Positions 17,071-30,519 are shown, numbered from the stretch's first letter. The stretch is 64,000 bases of DNA from JAOUJD01 sp963726405 (GCA_963726405.1 CAVSCF010000007.1:62001-126000); one strand, 5' to 3'. Notes: a model not told the origin generated them from the letters alone. Translations and numbers: made by a program.

Positions 17071-19272
17071 TCAGTTCACGTTGATGACGACCGACGTGCT
17101 CAGTCCGTCCGCGGACAGCGTCGCACCGGCGTCAGCCTTGTTCACCATCTTGATGTGGTTCGGCACCTTCTCGGTACCCACCGTGGCCTCCGGATCGAGA
17201 CTGAACGTGATCCGGTACTGCCCCGTCTTGTTCGGAACGCCGGTGACCGAACTCAGCGAGAAGTTGTATCCGTAGACCAGCGAGCCGCCGACATTGAGCT
17301 CGGCGCCATAGGCTTTGGATGAGCTCATGCCGCCACCACCGCCGTGGCCCCCGCCCTCTTCGGTGGCGCCGAACCCTTCGTAGACGGCCTTGTCCACGAT
17401 GACCAGGTCCGGACTGCCGTCGGTGGAGATCTTCTCGATCTTCAGCCGTGCGTTGATCGCGAACACGTTCCGCGTCGCCGACGCGTACGTCGACTTGTCG
17501 GTTCCCTGCAGCTCGGTGGTGCGCGAGCCCGACAGCAGCTTCATCGTGTACGCCGTCATCGTGTCCGTCACACCGGCGATGGTCGCGTCCTGCTTCAGCA
17601 CCGTCTCGATGCGCACCTGCGAACTGGCCGTGTACGACTTGCTCAGCAGCGCGTCACCCCAGTCGACGATCACCTCGAGCTGGCTGCCGACCGCGTTGTT
17701 GCGCCATTCGGCCTGCCAGGTGCTCGCGGTCGCCTGCGGGTAGTACGTCACCCCGGCGATGGCCACCGCCGTGGAGCTCTGGTAGTACGGGAACGCCGTC
17801 AGCACCTCGGTCGACAGCGGCCGCAGTCCGGTGTTGAAGTCGAACGTCGGCAGCGTCGCGAACGGACCAATGCCCGGCCAGGTTCCGCTGATCTTCGCGC
17901 CGGCCATGCCATACCCGTCCGCAAAGACCACCGGGAACGACAGGTTGTTGCCAAACGATCCCGTCGTCTCGCCACCACCACTTCCGCCGGCCGTCCCGAC
18001 CGTGGCCGTGACTTCGCCCGAAGGCACGCTCTCGACGTCGGGAATCGCCGGTACGAAAGCAGTGACGACGTAGTAGTAGGTCGTGCCCTTCGTCACGGTG
18101 GCGTCGATGAACGCCGCCGTCACATTGGCAAACTTGTTCGCCTTGGTCGCATCCTTGTAGTACGACGCCAGACCCGGCTGCAGACCTCTGTACAGGTTGT
18201 AGCCCAGCTGGATCGGCGCAGTCGACGACGGGTAGTTCGGCACGTCATACCACTGCACCGTCACCGTCGCCGCGTCCTTCGGCGCAATCGCTGTCACCCC
18301 GAGGGGCGCCGCCGGCGGCGGAGGCAACGGCCGAGCGGACTTCTCGGACGACAGCGGGCCTTCTCCTGCCATACCGATCCCGGTGACGACGTAGTAGTAG
18401 GTGTCGCCGTTCGTCAGGCCGGTATGCGTGTAGCTGGTTGTAGCGGAATTGACCTTCGTGACGCCCGAACCTCCCGGCGCGACACCCGCGACTTTCGCCC
18501 AATAGACGCTGTAGGAGGTGGCGTCGGTCACCGGTGACCAGGACAACTGGACTTGTGTGTCACCGGCCGTGGCCACGACACTTCCCGGCGCTCCCGGCGC
18601 AGGGGGCATCGGCGTGGCCGACGCTTCGATCGAAACCGGGCTCTCGCCGCCGGTGTTCACGGCGGTGACGATGTAGTAGTACTTGCCGCCGTTCGCCAGG
18701 CCCGTATGCGTGTAGCTGGTCGCCGCGACGGGCGAGATCTTCGTGACGCCCGCACCTCCCGGGACCACACCCGCAGCCTTCGACCAGTAGATGCTGTACG
18801 AATCCGCACCGGACACCGGCGACCACGCGAGCGTCACCGAGGCGTTAGCCGACGAGGCATTCAGCGTGACTGGCGCAGCGGGCACTGGCGCCACCGGCAT
18901 GGCGCCGATGACCGACGACAGTTCGCTCTCACCCCCTGCGTTCCGGGCGGCCACCGCGTAATAGATCAACTTGCCGTTCGTCAGCCCGGTGTGCTTGTAG
19001 GGCGATACGGCGTTCGGAACGGCCGTTGCCGTCGCCTTCGCCGCCGGACTCGTTTCGGACCAGTACAGCGTGTAGGAGGTCGCGGTGGGCACCGCCGACC
19101 ACTGCACCGTATTGACCGTGTCCCCCGGCTCCACCGACACACCGGTTGGAGCCGCCGGCACGGCCACTGCTTGTTCGATGATCGGCGGCGGCGACGTGCT
19201 GTCGCTGCCTCCGCAAGCGGCCAGCACACCAAACAGCAGCGCTGCCGTGAGTGACTTGACCGAGCTGTTCAT
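17071..19272 (-). CDS. Fibronectin type III repeat lipoprotein, copy 2 (intact)
   Basis: A 733-residue predicted lipoprotein with lipobox VLAAC at residue 20, then GGSDSTSPPP. Four FN3 domains follow (roughly 40-125, 127-220, 221-312, 314-420), the first three sharing the pattern ATSYTLYWS...YKHTGL...YYAVAARNAGGES. After a Gly-rich linker comes a C-terminal domain of about 300 residues (FPVVFADGYGMAGAKISGTW ... VPNHIKMV) with no family I can name. ATG 19272 has a GGAGGGAGA Shine-Dalgarno; a longer open frame to 19446 lacks a signal peptide. FN3 arrays usually act as spacers in extracellular or polysaccharide-binding proteins. Transport to the outer surface is inference. Confidence 0.78.
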   Translation of the reverse strand: MNSSVKSLTAALLFGVLAACGGSDSTSPPPIIEQAVAVPAAPTGVSVEPGDTVNTVQWSAVPTATSYTLYWSETSPAAKATATAVPNAVSPYKHTGLTNGKLIYYAVAARNAGGESELSSVIGAMPVAPVPAAPVTLNASSANASVTLAWSPVSGADSYSIYWSKAAGVVPGGAGVTKISPVAATSYTHTGLANGGKYYYIVTAVNTGGESPVSIEASATPMPPAPGAPGSVVATAGDTQVQLSWSPVTDATSYSVYWAKVAGVAPGGSGVTKVNSATTSYTHTGLTNGDTYYYVVTGIGMAGEGPLSSEKSARPLPPPPAAPLGVTAIAPKDAATVTVQWYDVPNYPSSTAPIQLGYNLYRGLQPGLASYYKDATKANKFANVTAAFIDATVTKGTTYYYVVTAFVPAIPDVESVPSGEVTATVGTAGGSGGGETTGSFGNNLSFPVVFADGYGMAGAKISGTWPGIGPFATLPTFDFNTGLRPLSTEVLTAFPYYQSSTAVAIAGVTYYPQATASTWQAEWRNNAVGSQLEVIVDWGDALLSKSYTASSQVRIETVLKQDATIAGVTDTMTAYTMKLLSGSRTTELQGTDKSTYASATRNVFAINARLKIEKISTDGSPDLVIVDKAVYEGFGATEEGGGHGGGGGMSSSKAYGAELNVGGSLVYGYNFSLSSVTGVPNKTGQYRITFSLDPEATVGTEKVPNHIKMVNKADAGATLSADGLSTSVVINVN

Positions 19273-19357
19273 GTTCTCTCCCTCCGTTGATGCTTCACTT
19301 CCCTGACCGCCACCTCCGGCGCTCCGCCCCTGCTTCAGGACGGACACCGCCGTCGCA

Positions 19358-19762
19358 TCAGGACTGTCCCCGCTCAACCTCGCTTGCGGCGAGTCGCGCA
19401 TCGACCGCGGGCGGCAATGAACTCGCTGTCCGGTCGACCGCCGCACTCGCTGCGCTCTTCCCCTTGATCTGGCTCGTTTCCCCGGCCTTGTCGCACGACA
19501 GAACGACGCCCCGCTCCTTCGCGCGCGCCTGCATCCGATCGCGGTGCTCGCTCAGGAGCTGTTCGAGCTCCTGTCCGGATTCCCGTCGGGCCCGGTCGCG
19601 GTACTCCGCCCGTTCGCGCTCCGTCATCAACTGGTACCCGCAGATATCCCTGTCGCGCGCACGCTCTTCGTCATGGCTCGGCTTCTGAGCACATACGCTT
19701 TGCGAGGCCGCGAGCACTGCAACGACCACCGCAACGAGCCAGGCCTTCCAGACGATCGGCAT
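19358..19762 (-). CDS. Small secreted coiled-coil protein, function unknown
   Basis: A 134-residue protein with a Sec signal peptide (about residues 1-25, LVAVVVAVLAASQSVCA) and a charged helical region DICGYQLMTERERAEYRDRA ... EHRDRMQARAKERGVVL. I recall this QLMTxxERAEYR ... AEHHxRMxxRAKERG pattern from uncharacterised small periplasmic proteins of betaproteobacteria. The gene is divergent from the response regulator gene with 282 bp between, so it may be a target of that two-component system (inference). No catalytic motif is seen. Confidence 0.65.
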   Translation of the reverse strand: MPIVWKAWLVAVVVAVLAASQSVCAQKPSHDEERARDRDICGYQLMTERERAEYRDRARRESGQELEQLLSEHRDRMQARAKERGVVLSCDKAGETSQIKGKSAASAAVDRTASSLPPAVDARLAASEVERGQS

Positions 19763-20044
19763 CCGACAGCCTTCAAATTTCCAGATCCACGCTTTTCAAC
19801 GTAGGAAGGCTTCCTGAAACGAGGCTGAAGCTCGACGGTTCAGCATCCCCCAGCGCTCGCGAACGTGACTTTCGTCAAGCTGGAGCCATTGGGACTACGA
19901 CGCGAAGCGCGCCCGAGAGGTGGCGCCGCGCAGTTCTTGATCTGAGCCCATGTCAGTTGCGGCCCGGATGCCATTGTTTATTGGATACAAGCGCGTGTCG
20001 GGGTAGCTTGCCCTTTGCGCACGCCGAGACCAGGGTTTGCTGCC
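19763..20044. promoter_or_regulatory. Divergent promoter region of the two-component system
   Basis: 282 bp between the small secreted protein gene and the response regulator gene. It contains the short palindrome AGGAAGGCTTCCT at 19803-19815 close to the minus-strand gene, a possible operator, and an AT-richer stretch TTGTTTATTGGATACAA at 19975-19991 upstream of the response regulator. OmpR-type regulators often bind such divergent regions, but binding is not shown. Confidence 0.4.
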
Positions 20045-20710
20045 ATGCGGTTGCTGCTGGTCGAAGATGACCTGACACTGGGCGACGCCGTGCGGGCGTT
20101 TCTCAGTGCGCGCGGCCATGCCGTCGATTGGGTTACGACGCTCGCCGACGCCCGTGCCGGGGCGCAAAGCGCTTTCGACGTGATCCTGCTCGACTGGCGT
20201 CTGCCGGATGGCTCGGGCGTGGACTGGTTGCGCCACCTGAGAACCTCCGTTGGCGTGAACCAGCACACGCCGGTGTTGGTGCTCACCGCACGCGACGCCC
20301 TCGGCGACCGGATCGAAGGGCTGGACGCGGGCGCCGACGATTACCTGATCAAGCCATTTCAGCTGGCCGAACTCGACGCGCGCATACGCGCGAACTCACG
20401 ACGGGCAGCGGGCAATCCAAGCGGATTTCTCGTCGCTGGAGAGATTCGGCTCGACGGCACGGCGCAGGCCGTCACCCTCGCGGGCTCGCCAGTCGAGCTG
20501 ACAGCGCACGAGTACGCGCTGCTCGAGGCGCTGATGCGACGGGCGGGTCGGATTCTGTCGCGCCCGACGATCGAACAACTCCTCTACGGCTTCGAAACCG
20601 ACGTCCAGAGCAATACGGTGGAAGTGTACGTATCCAGCCTGCGGCGAAAGCTGGGGCACGACGTCATCGAAACCGTGCGCGGGATGGGCTACCGCCTCCG
20701 GGTCGCGTGA
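20045..20710 (+). CDS. OmpR-family response regulator (QseB-like)
   Basis: A 221-residue response regulator. The receiver has the acidic pair in LLLVEDD, phospho-acceptor Asp at about 50 (VILLDWRLPDG), Thr in LTARD and Lys at about 103 (DDYLIKPF). The C-terminal winged helix (about 128-221) has ELTAHEYALLEALM and TVEVYVSSLRRKLG. ATG 20045 was chosen over an in-frame start at 20015 because MRLLLVEDD is the standard beginning. It is followed by its kinase gene after one base, so the two form an operon. The signal sensed is unknown. Confidence 0.92.
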   Translation: MRLLLVEDDLTLGDAVRAFLSARGHAVDWVTTLADARAGAQSAFDVILLDWRLPDGSGVDWLRHLRTSVGVNQHTPVLVLTARDALGDRIEGLDAGADDYLIKPFQLAELDARIRANSRRAAGNPSGFLVAGEIRLDGTAQAVTLAGSPVELTAHEYALLEALMRRAGRILSRPTIEQLLYGFETDVQSNTVEVYVSSLRRKLGHDVIETVRGMGYRLRVA

Positions 20711-20711
20711 C

Positions 20712-22040
20712 ATGAGCGACACGACGGCACCGTCGATCCAGACGCGCCTCCTGCGAAGAACACTTGCGACCGTCCTCGCGGCCTCCGTAATCAGCGCGGC
20801 GGCCGCCGCGGCGGCAGTAAGCGTCGAGGTTCGACGTTCAATGGAGGCCGCCCTCGAGGAAGCGGCCCAGGCGCTCGTCATCCTCGCCGAGCACGAGGCT
20901 GAAGTCGAAGCGGTCTCGCATGGGCAAGCGCTGCCCGCGCCGCCGCACCGCGAAATCCTCATGTGGCAGTTGCGCGCGTCGTCTGGCCGCCTGATTGCAC
21001 GATCACACAGCGCTCCGGACGAACCCTGGCCCGCCGTTCCGCTCGTGGAAGGACACCTGCACGCGGGCGGGCTCGCCGTTTACACGACTCCAGGACAGGA
21101 TCGCTGGCTGCAGGTGGCCCAGCCTCTCGCCGAATTGAGACGCGCCCAGTACAGCGCGGCATCGGCGGCGGGAGGATCGGTGCTCATCCTCGGCCTGTTG
21201 GCCAGCGTCATCCTCGGCTGGGCGGTGCGGAAGGAGCTTCGTCCGATCTCGGACTTTGCCGAAGCCGTTGAATCGATCGGCCCGGAAACCATTCGCATGT
21301 CCTCACCGGCGCTGCCCCGAAGCGAACTGGTCCAGGCGTACCGGGAGCTCGATGCGATGCTCGCCCGCTTGCATGCCAAATTGAGGAGCGAACGCGCGTT
21401 CTCGGCCCATGCGGCTCATTCACTGCGCACTCCGCTCGCTGGGCTCGGCGCGCAACTGGAAGTGGCGAGCGACATGGCGCCACCCGAAATTGCGCAGCGA
21501 ATCGGTCTGGCGATCGCGGCTGCCGGACGCCTGTCCAGTGTGGTGGATGCGCTGCTGTCGATGACTCGCATGACCGATGGCGCGCAGTGGCGACCGTTCG
21601 ACGCAACGGAACTGGCGCCCATAGCAACCGGCCGGGCACTCGTCGTTGATACGAGCCAGCTTAATGACGCCAAGGCGCTTACCGGCGACTCGGATCTGCT
21701 CGCAGTGGCCGTTGCAAACCTCGTTGACAACGCCTCGCGCCATGGCGCCAGCCAGGTCAGCATCCGGGTGAGCTCGGACGGCGTACGGCAGTCGATCGAG
21801 GTCGCGGACGATGGGCCGGGAATCACGAAGGAATCCTTGACGCGGCTGGAGGGCGCGCTGCACCGCTTCGAGCAGTCGGGAGAAATCGATTCGGTACTTG
21901 GCCTCGGCCTCACCCTCGCGGCTTCCGTCGCGCGAGCTCACAACGGTCGCCTGTCACTGCGGCAGCGGGAGGCTGACGGGCACGGATTCCGCGCAACGCT
22001 GGACTGGCCGGTTGCCAGATCCGGTCGCACCGGCCGCTGA
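20712..22040 (+). CDS. Sensor histidine kinase (QseC-like)
   Basis: A 442-residue inner-membrane kinase. Two transmembrane helices (about 17-38 and 155-180) flank a periplasmic sensor of about 120 residues with no family I recognise. A HAMP-like linker leads to the HisKA domain with His 236 in HSLRTPLAG, the N box NLVDNASRHG, G1 DDGPGI and G2 GLGLTLA. It should phosphorylate the regulator encoded one base upstream. The gene ends at 22040, and the 196 bp to the convergent gltD hold no obvious terminator. Confidence 0.93.
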   Translation: MSDTTAPSIQTRLLRRTLATVLAASVISAAAAAAAVSVEVRRSMEAALEEAAQALVILAEHEAEVEAVSHGQALPAPPHREILMWQLRASSGRLIARSHSAPDEPWPAVPLVEGHLHAGGLAVYTTPGQDRWLQVAQPLAELRRAQYSAASAAGGSVLILGLLASVILGWAVRKELRPISDFAEAVESIGPETIRMSSPALPRSELVQAYRELDAMLARLHAKLRSERAFSAHAAHSLRTPLAGLGAQLEVASDMAPPEIAQRIGLAIAAAGRLSSVVDALLSMTRMTDGAQWRPFDATELAPIATGRALVVDTSQLNDAKALTGDSDLLAVAVANLVDNASRHGASQVSIRVSSDGVRQSIEVADDGPGITKESLTRLEGALHRFEQSGEIDSVLGLGLTLAASVARAHNGRLSLRQREADGHGFRATLDWPVARSGRTGR

Positions 22041-22236
22041 ACGGCCGCGTCGACAGAACTCGGATCCGCCGCGGAACCTTCCGGCTGCTTTCCAGCTGAT
22101 CAGGAAGCCGGTTGCTGACCCGACAGATACGGCGCAGCCGACCGGCCGCCGTGCAGTGCGCTTGCCACACGCGAAGCGTTCGTCCGGGGAACGACTGTTC
22201 CTGACCTCCCTCCGGGACCAAGGGGTGTCACCGGAA

Positions 22237-23736
22237 TCAGCGCGGCAGGTTGGACGACCCCATCAGGTATTCGTCCACGGCGCGCGCACATTGGCGGCCC
22301 TCGCGGATCGCCCAGACCACCAGGCTCTGCCCGCGCCGCATGTCGCCGGCGGCGAACACCTTCTCGACGCTCGTGGCGTAAGGCCGCGGCCCGCTCTTCG
22401 TCTCCTCGGTTGCCGCCCGCGCGTTGCCGCGTGCATCCTTTTCCACCCCGAAGGATTCGAGCACGGAAGCGACGGGTGCCACGAATCCCATCGCGAACAG
22501 GACGAGGTCCGCGGGAATCTCGAACTCCGAACCCGGCACCTCGACCATCTTCTGCGCCCCGGTCGCCGGATCCTTCTGCCATTCGACGCGCGCGGCCACC
22601 AGCGCCCGCACGTTGCCCTTGCCGTCGCCTTCGAAGCGCTTCGTCGTGACCGACCAGTCGCGCGTCACGCCCTCCTCGTGCGAACTGGAGGTGCGTAGCT
22701 TCACCGGCCAGTACGGCCAGGTGAGATCCTTGTTCTCCTTCGCGGGGGGCTGGGGCAACAGCTCGAACTGCGTCACCGACTTCGCACCGTGACGGTTCGA
22801 CGTGCCGACGCAGTCCGACCCGGTGTCACCGCCACCGATCACGACGACGTTCTTGCCAGTCGCGAGGATCTGGTCCTTGACCTTGTCTCCCGCGACCACC
22901 TTGTTCTGCTGCGGCAGAAACTCCATGGCGAAGTGCACGCCCTTGAGTTCACGCCCCGGCACCGGCAGGTCGCGCGGCTGCTCGGCGCCTCCCGAGAGCA
23001 CGACCGCGTCGAACTCCTTCAGCAACTGGTCGGGATCGATCGTCTGCTTCGACCAGTTGGTGACTCCGCCATCGATTCCGGGTTTGCCGACGAGCGCGCC
23101 GGTGCGGAAGATGACGCCCTCGGCCTGCATCTGTTCGATGCGACGGTCGATGTGGGACTTCTCCATCTTGAAGTCCGGAATACCGTAGCGCAGGAGGCCG
23201 CCCGCGCGGTCATTCTTCTCGAAGACGGTCACCGCGTGCCCCGCGCGCGCCAGTTGCTGTGCGGCGGCCAGCCCGGCCGGGCCGCTTCCGACCACGGCGA
23301 CCGTCCTGCCCGTCCGGACCTTCGGCGGCTGCGCAACGACCCAACCCTCTTCCCAGCCCTTGTCGATGATCTTGTGCTCGATCGACTTGATGCCGACCGG
23401 CACGTCCTCGATGTTGAGCGTGCACGCTGCCTCGCACGGCGCCGGACACACGCGGCCCGTGAACTCGGGGAAGTTGTTCGTGCTGTGCAGGACGTCGAGC
23501 GCGGCCTTCCAGTCCTGGCGATACACCAGGTCGTTGAAGTCCGGAATGATGTTGTTGACCGGGCAGCCGTTGTTGCAGAAGGGAATGCCGCAGTCCATGC
23601 AGCGCGCCGCCTGCACCTTGCCTTCCTCGTCGGACAGGTGCACGACGAACTCGCGCCAGTGCTTCATGCGCGACTTCGGCGCCTCCGCCGCTTCCTCCAG
23701 CCGCTGGTACTCCATGAAACCGGTGATCTTCCCCAT
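22237..23736 (-). CDS. gltD: Glutamate synthase (NADPH) small subunit
   Basis: A 499-residue beta subunit of glutamate synthase, which passes electrons from NADPH through FAD and iron-sulfur clusters to GltB. The N-terminal Cys clusters CMDCGIPFCNNGCP and CPAPCEAAC bind the [4Fe-4S] centres; the FAD site is VVGSGPAGLAAAQQLARAG and the NADPH site VVIGGGDTGSDC. It lies 66 bp downstream of gltB on the same strand, the standard gltBD operon order. No irregularity seen. Confidence 0.97.
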   Translation of the reverse strand: MGKITGFMEYQRLEEAAEAPKSRMKHWREFVVHLSDEEGKVQAARCMDCGIPFCNNGCPVNNIIPDFNDLVYRQDWKAALDVLHSTNNFPEFTGRVCPAPCEAACTLNIEDVPVGIKSIEHKIIDKGWEEGWVVAQPPKVRTGRTVAVVGSGPAGLAAAQQLARAGHAVTVFEKNDRAGGLLRYGIPDFKMEKSHIDRRIEQMQAEGVIFRTGALVGKPGIDGGVTNWSKQTIDPDQLLKEFDAVVLSGGAEQPRDLPVPGRELKGVHFAMEFLPQQNKVVAGDKVKDQILATGKNVVVIGGGDTGSDCVGTSNRHGAKSVTQFELLPQPPAKENKDLTWPYWPVKLRTSSSHEEGVTRDWSVTTKRFEGDGKGNVRALVAARVEWQKDPATGAQKMVEVPGSEFEIPADLVLFAMGFVAPVASVLESFGVEKDARGNARAATEETKSGPRPYATSVEKVFAAGDMRRGQSLVVWAIREGRQCARAVDEYLMGSSNLPR

Positions 23737-23802
23737 CGCTGTCTCGCGTCGTCCGTTCGTTGCGTTCGTTGTTGCGTCGCTCGATTCCTGCCCCGGCTCT
23801 CG

Positions 23803-28494
<4,692 letters not shown>

Positions 28495-28578
28495 GGTCGG
28501 CTCCAGTTCGGCTCGCCCTCGGCACAAACGCGAGGGAAACAATTGACTTTAATGCGCCGCACCAACCCGGGCAAGAAC

Positions 28579-28605
28579 AAAAATCGGGGTCTGACCCCGA
28601 TTTTT
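28579..28605. repeat. REP-like palindrome, left of transposase
   Basis: A perfect palindrome with two 13-base arms (AAAAATCGGGGTC and GACCCCGATTTTT) around a central T. It lies between gltB and the transposase, and its core recurs at 29345-29367. With T-runs at both ends it could also act as a bidirectional terminator. Confidence 0.85.
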
Positions 28606-28629
28606 GGCACTATGGACGCTGGGGATTAT

Positions 28630-29334
28630 TTAATCGGGGACAGAGTAGTTCTGGTCAGCCAGCCTTGGACGACCGGCCTTGCGTGGAACGGATCGACGCC
28701 CCATGCCCAGCCGGACCGCGGCGTCCGCGGATCCGAGCCACCAGCCGCCGTGGGTCGATCGCCGAATGGCGGAAAGCTCGTCGTCGGAGGAGGCGTGCTC
28801 GAACAGGCTTAGGTAGGCGGCCTGGCGTTCAAAGGGGGTGTTGCCGAGCGCCCAGTAGACCGGGTGGTCGGTGATCCACGGATCGACGGCGCGGCCGACG
28901 TGATGAAGGTGGCTCGACCAGCGGAATTCGCTGGGTTGCGACGCCAGGCCGGCCCGCACGGGGTTCAGTTCGACGTACCGCATGCAGGCCAGCAGGTAGC
29001 GCTCGGCTTCGACCACCGTCGAGCGGTACCGTCCCTCGAAGAGCGCGCCCGTTCGCGCGTGACGGTCATTGAACCACCGGACATACCGCCGCCCCAGCGC
29101 CTGCATTACCCGGCCCACGTCCCCGGCCGCCTGCGGTGTCGCCAGCAGGTGAACGTGGTTCGGCATCAGCACGTAGGCGTGGACCGCAAGGCCGGCGGCC
29201 GAAGCGATCTCGCGCAGGGTTGCCAGATACCGTTCGCGGTCCGCGTCGTCGACGAAGATCGCCTGCCGGTCGTTGCCGCGCTGGATGAGGTGATGAGGAA
29301 GGCCGGCGATCGTCAGCCGGGGAAGGCGCGCCAC
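28630..29334 (-). CDS. REP-associated tyrosine transposase (RAYT)
   Basis: A 234-residue Y1-type transposase of the IS200/IS605-related RAYT group. The HUH motif is in MPNHVHLL (about residues 60-67) and the catalytic Tyr in CMRYVELNPVRAG (about 105-117); the N-terminus LPRLTIAGLPHHLIQRGNDR is typical. The start is GTG 29334 preceded by CGGAG. RAYTs are single-copy domesticated transposases that bind and spread REP palindromes, and here the gene is bracketed by such palindromes. The same frame is open upstream into dgt only because dgt is frameshifted. Confidence 0.9.
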   Translation of the reverse strand: MARLPRLTIAGLPHHLIQRGNDRQAIFVDDADRERYLATLREIASAAGLAVHAYVLMPNHVHLLATPQAAGDVGRVMQALGRRYVRWFNDRHARTGALFEGRYRSTVVEAERYLLACMRYVELNPVRAGLASQPSEFRWSSHLHHVGRAVDPWITDHPVYWALGNTPFERQAAYLSLFEHASSDDELSAIRRSTHGGWWLGSADAAVRLGMGRRSVPRKAGRPRLADQNYSVPD

Positions 29335-29344
29335 AGAGGCTCCG

Positions 29345-29367
29345 AAATCGGGGTCAGACCCCGATTT
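29345..29367. repeat. REP-like palindrome, right of transposase
   Basis: Arms AAATCGGGGTC and GACCCCGATTT (11 bases each) flank a central A. The sequence is the same as the core of the left palindrome apart from the centre base. It lies in the 41-bp gap between the dgt stop and the transposase start. Confidence 0.85.
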
Positions 29368-29375
29368 TGCACGCC

Positions 29376-30519
29376 TCAGGTGTCGCCGATGGCGAACAGC
29401 CGCTGGTGCTCCTTCATGGCATAACGGTCGGTCATGCCGGCGACGTAGTCGGCGATGGCGCGCGCCCGGTCCTCGGCCACCTCTCGCCTGATGGTCGAGG
29501 GGCAGCAGACGCGGCTCGTCGTAGAAGGCGGCGAAAAGGTCGGCGACGATGCGCTTCGCCTTCGTCGTCATCCGCATGACGCGGAAATGCCGGTAGAGGT
29601 TGTGCAGCAGGAAGGACTTGAGCGCGTCCGCCTCGCTTCGGACCTCCGGCGAGAACGAAACGAGCGGGGCGGCCTGCCTGACATCGTCGACGCTCGCCGG
29701 CTGCGCGGCCGCGATGCGCCGCGCGCTCTCGCTCGCGAGGTCGACGATCAGCGTGTTGATCATCCGTCGCACCGTTTCGTTCACCATGCGGCGTTCGCCG
29801 ATCTCCGGAAACTGCGCCCGCACTTCGTTCGCGTGGCGAGCGAACAGCGGCACGTCCTCCAGCTGGCCGAGCTGCAGCAGCCCCGAACGCAGCCCGTCGT
29901 CGATGTCGTGGTTGTTGTAGGCGATCTCGTCGGCGAGGTTGGCGATCTGCGCCTCCAGGCTCGGCTGCCGCTTCTGCAGGAAGCGCTCGCCCAGTTCGCC
30001 GAGCTTGCGTGCGTTCTCCGGCGAACAGTGCTTCAGGATGCCTTCGCGCGTCTCGAACGAGAGGTTGAGTCCGTTGAAGGCGCCGTAGCGCTCCTCGAGC
30101 TCGTCGACCACGCGCAGCGACTGCAGGTTGTGCTCGAAGCCGCCGTGCGCCTTCATGCACTCGTGCAGCGCATCCTGCCCGGCGTGGCCGAACGGCGTGT
30201 GGCCAAGGTCGTGCGCCAGCGAGATCGCCTCGACGAGGTCGTCGTTGACCCCGAGCTGGCGCGCGATGGCGCGGCCGATCTGCGCGACTTCGAGCGAGTG
30301 CGTCAGGCGCGTGCGGAAGAGGTCGCCTTCGTGATTGACGAAGACCTGCGTCTTGTACTCGAGGCGGCGGAACGCGCTCGAATGGATCACCCTGTCGCGG
30401 TCGCGCTGGAACGCGGTCCGTCCCGGGGATTCGGGCTCCCGGTGACGCCGTCCGCGCGAGTGCTCCGCATGCGCCGCGTAAGCAGCGAGGCCGGCGATGT
30501 CGGAGGTGCGCGCCGTCAC
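29376..30519 (-). pseudogene. dgt: Deoxyguanosinetriphosphate triphosphohydrolase-like protein (frameshifted near 3' end)
   Basis: HD-domain dNTP triphosphohydrolase, expected at about 380 residues. The start is GTG 30519, overlapping the aroB stop as GTGA. The HD motifs are intact: RLEYKTQVFVNHEGDLFRTR, THSLEV and HDLGHTPFGHAG. Near 29482-29490 one extra base (a G in AGAGGTGG) throws the frame: the family-like end (VAEDRARAIADYVAGMTDRY ... RLFAIGDT, stop at 29376) is in another frame. As written, translation leaves Dgt at about residue 345 and runs on in frame into the transposase gene. All but about 35 C-terminal residues are unaffected, so error or a recent mutation is likely. Confidence 0.85.

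Larger units (their letters stand above)
14595..19272 (-). repeat. Tandem gene duplication (about 2.4 kb direct repeat)
   Basis: Positions 14595-16845 and 17006-19272 are direct repeats with an offset of 2413 bp at the 3' end and 2427 bp at the 5' end. The 3' two thirds are nearly identical at DNA level, for example 15000-15480 against 17430-17910, while the FN3 domains 1-3 have diverged more. Copy 2 has an extra His/Gly-rich insert (about 17325-17350). Uneven similarity suggests gene conversion of the C-terminal domain. Confidence 0.85.
28579..29367 (-). mobile_element. Transposase/palindrome unit between gltB and dgt
   Basis: The unit is a Y1-type REP-associated transposase gene with a near-identical palindrome on each side (28579-28605, 29345-29367). 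It sits exactly between two housekeeping genes and does not interrupt the usual order dgt-gltB. The right palindrome ends only 8 bp from the dgt stop codon. Confidence 0.75.

Noticed and set aside
14600..19272. Large plus-strand frames antisense to the FN3 genes
   Set aside because: They are Arg/His-rich shadows that recur only because the genes are duplicated; no start signals or motifs.
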